The notes beneath the pieces were generated by a model, which saw nothing but the letters and a program-made list of their open reading frames with translations, ran no database searches and was not told where the DNA came from. 34,981 nt of DNA from Silicimonas sp. (GTDB lineage: Bacteria > Pseudomonadota > Alphaproteobacteria > Rhodobacterales > Rhodobacteraceae), in contig JAJDOD010000045.1 of NCBI GenBank assembly GCA_022340315.1, positions 1 to 34,981 on the forward strand, in the 5' to 3' direction. The position numbers and the translations under genes were made by a program. Positions 34,177 through 34,981 of the stretch are shown here, piece after piece (the stretch's first letter is position 1; each line of letters opens with the position of its first letter).

Positions 34177-34929
34177 TCAATCCCATATCGGCAACCCCAT
34201 CAAGGCCGAGGCGGCAATGATGCCATAAGCAACCCGCCGGTATACCACCTCGTAGCCGGGACGGAACAGAAGCGCCCCCAGCCAATTGCCGAGAAGATAG
34301 GGCAATATCAACGCTATTCCCAGTTGCAGGGCGCCCATGACCAGGAACCCGTTCCAGGAAAGCACGGCAAGAAGCAGGATATCCGCAAGGATCAGGTACA
34401 GCGTCGTATTGGCCCTGATAGCGGCTATGGGCAGTGTGGATGCCATGTAGAGAAGAATGATCGGCGGGCCCGGCAGCCCGACACTGCCCGCAAGGAAGCC
34501 TCCGAAAGCGCCTGTGCCGTATATCAACGGCGGCGTCATTGGTCCGCGATATCGAACGCCGGACACCAAAAGCACCAGAAGCCCGATCGCAACCAGCGAA
34601 ACACCCCAGCGAAAGACCTCGCCCGACACGAGCGAGAGCACCCAGACACCGAGCGGGAGAGCCACCAGGGCACCGGCGCCAAGCCGAAGCACGTCCGGCG
34701 GATGACCGTCTTTCAACGCCCGCGGCACATGGATGAGCGGTGCGGTGAGGTCTTTCACGATCACCGTTGTCAGGGCCTCGAACGGTCCCAGCACCTGCCC
34801 GGCGAAAGGCAGATAGATCATGCCCGTTCCGAACCCCGAGAAGCCGCGGACGATCCCCGCCAACGCTGCGCCGAACCACAGAAAGAAAAGCTCGCTGCAA
34901 CTGAGCAGGGATGTGATCGGCTCACACAT
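34177..34929 (-). CDS. TauE/SafE family sulfite/anion exporter-like permease
   Basis: A 250-residue inner-membrane protein of the TauE/SafE (DUF81) family, with about seven to eight hydrophobic helices. The two family repeats are recognisable: GIVRGFSGFGTGMIYLP near the N-terminus and GGFLAGSVGLPGPPIILLYM in the middle. Members export sulfite, sulfoacetate or other organic anions; the substrate is unassigned here. I prefer the ATG at 34929 to a TTG at 34935. It overlaps the stop of an upstream partial gene by 8 bases and is followed closely by the Mth938-like gene, so these genes probably form one transcript leading into ccm. Confidence 0.9.
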   Translation of the reverse strand: MCEPITSLLSCSELFFLWFGAALAGIVRGFSGFGTGMIYLPFAGQVLGPFEALTTVIVKDLTAPLIHVPRALKDGHPPDVLRLGAGALVALPLGVWVLSLVSGEVFRWGVSLVAIGLLVLLVSGVRYRGPMTPPLIYGTGAFGGFLAGSVGLPGPPIILLYMASTLPIAAIRANTTLYLILADILLLAVLSWNGFLVMGALQLGIALILPYLLGNWLGALLFRPGYEVVYRRVAYGIIAASALMGLPIWD

Positions 34930-34981
34930 CCCCAAGCCCGGTTTCGAGCCATCGCCGGTGTGCCTCGTCCGGCAGGAGTTC
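34922..34981 (-). CDS. 3' end of an unidentified upstream gene
   Basis: Reading into the window on the minus strand, one frame gives ELLPDEAHRRWLETGLGDV and stops at TGA 34924-34922. The stop overlaps the TauE/SafE start by 8 bases, typical of operon neighbours. Nineteen residues are too few to name a family. Confidence 0.5.
   Translation of the reverse strand, partial: ELLPDEAHRRWLETGLGDV

Overview
The window is GC-rich, gene-dense chromosomal DNA. Gene content and order (a ccmABCDG run beside an Mth938-fold gene, a YcjX/YcjF pair, a PAS_5-type protein, pstSCAB-phoU-phoB behind phoR, rpsB-tsf) point to an alphaproteobacterium of the Rhodobacteraceae/Roseobacter kind. That placement rests on recognised families and synteny from memory, not on a database search.

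Layout. 1-2954: the 3' end of an unidentified gene (perhaps hydantoinase B-like), an SDR oxidoreductase coupled to it, and a convergent N,N-dimethylformamidase large-subunit-like protein. 3228-3301: tRNA-Gly(TCC). 3387-7478: an ABC exporter with fused membrane and ATPase parts, a long acyl-CoA synthetase and a 56-residue membrane protein. 7533-8821 (minus): hisB and hisH, separated by a hairpin-bearing intergenic element. 8987-12229: YcjX-like GTPase, YcjF-like membrane protein and a Crp/Fnr regulator, facing a PAS_5 protein (12245-12925, minus). 13031-15104: yicC, gmk and a gamma-carbonic anhydrase-like gene with overlapping ends. 15125-15508 (minus): an unrecognised protein, divergent from phoR across a small region with two perfect inverted repeats.

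15620-22978 is a complete phosphate-starvation module: PhoR kinase, then a three-unit Pho box, pstS, pstC, pstA, pstB, phoU and phoB. PhoR/PhoB would read phosphate status through PstSCAB and PhoU, and PhoB would act back on the Pho box before pstS. Hairpins lie in the pstS leader and between pstS and pstC, where they could set the PstS:permease ratio.

22979-24115 is the only long stretch without an intact gene. It contains a GNAT acetyltransferase pseudogene with two in-frame stops and two frame changes. 24116-25915 (minus) is rpsB-tsf with a strong terminator. 26182-27757 holds a lipid A-type acyltransferase and a convergent DUF1223 protein whose ends overlap. 27987-30677 is aconitase with a clear terminator. 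31012-34981 (minus) is the cytochrome c maturation run ccmA, ccmB, ccmC, ccmD, ccmG, preceded by an Mth938-fold gene, a TauE/SafE permease and the tail of an unidentified gene.

I found no phage, insertion sequence, CRISPR array, toxin-antitoxin pair or defence system, and no candidate for a new multi-gene system. The items most worth checking are small or regulatory: the divergent palindromes at 15532-15570, the apparently membrane-free PhoR, the two small membrane ORFs, the GNAT pseudogene, and the dimethylformamidase-like protein without a small subunit.
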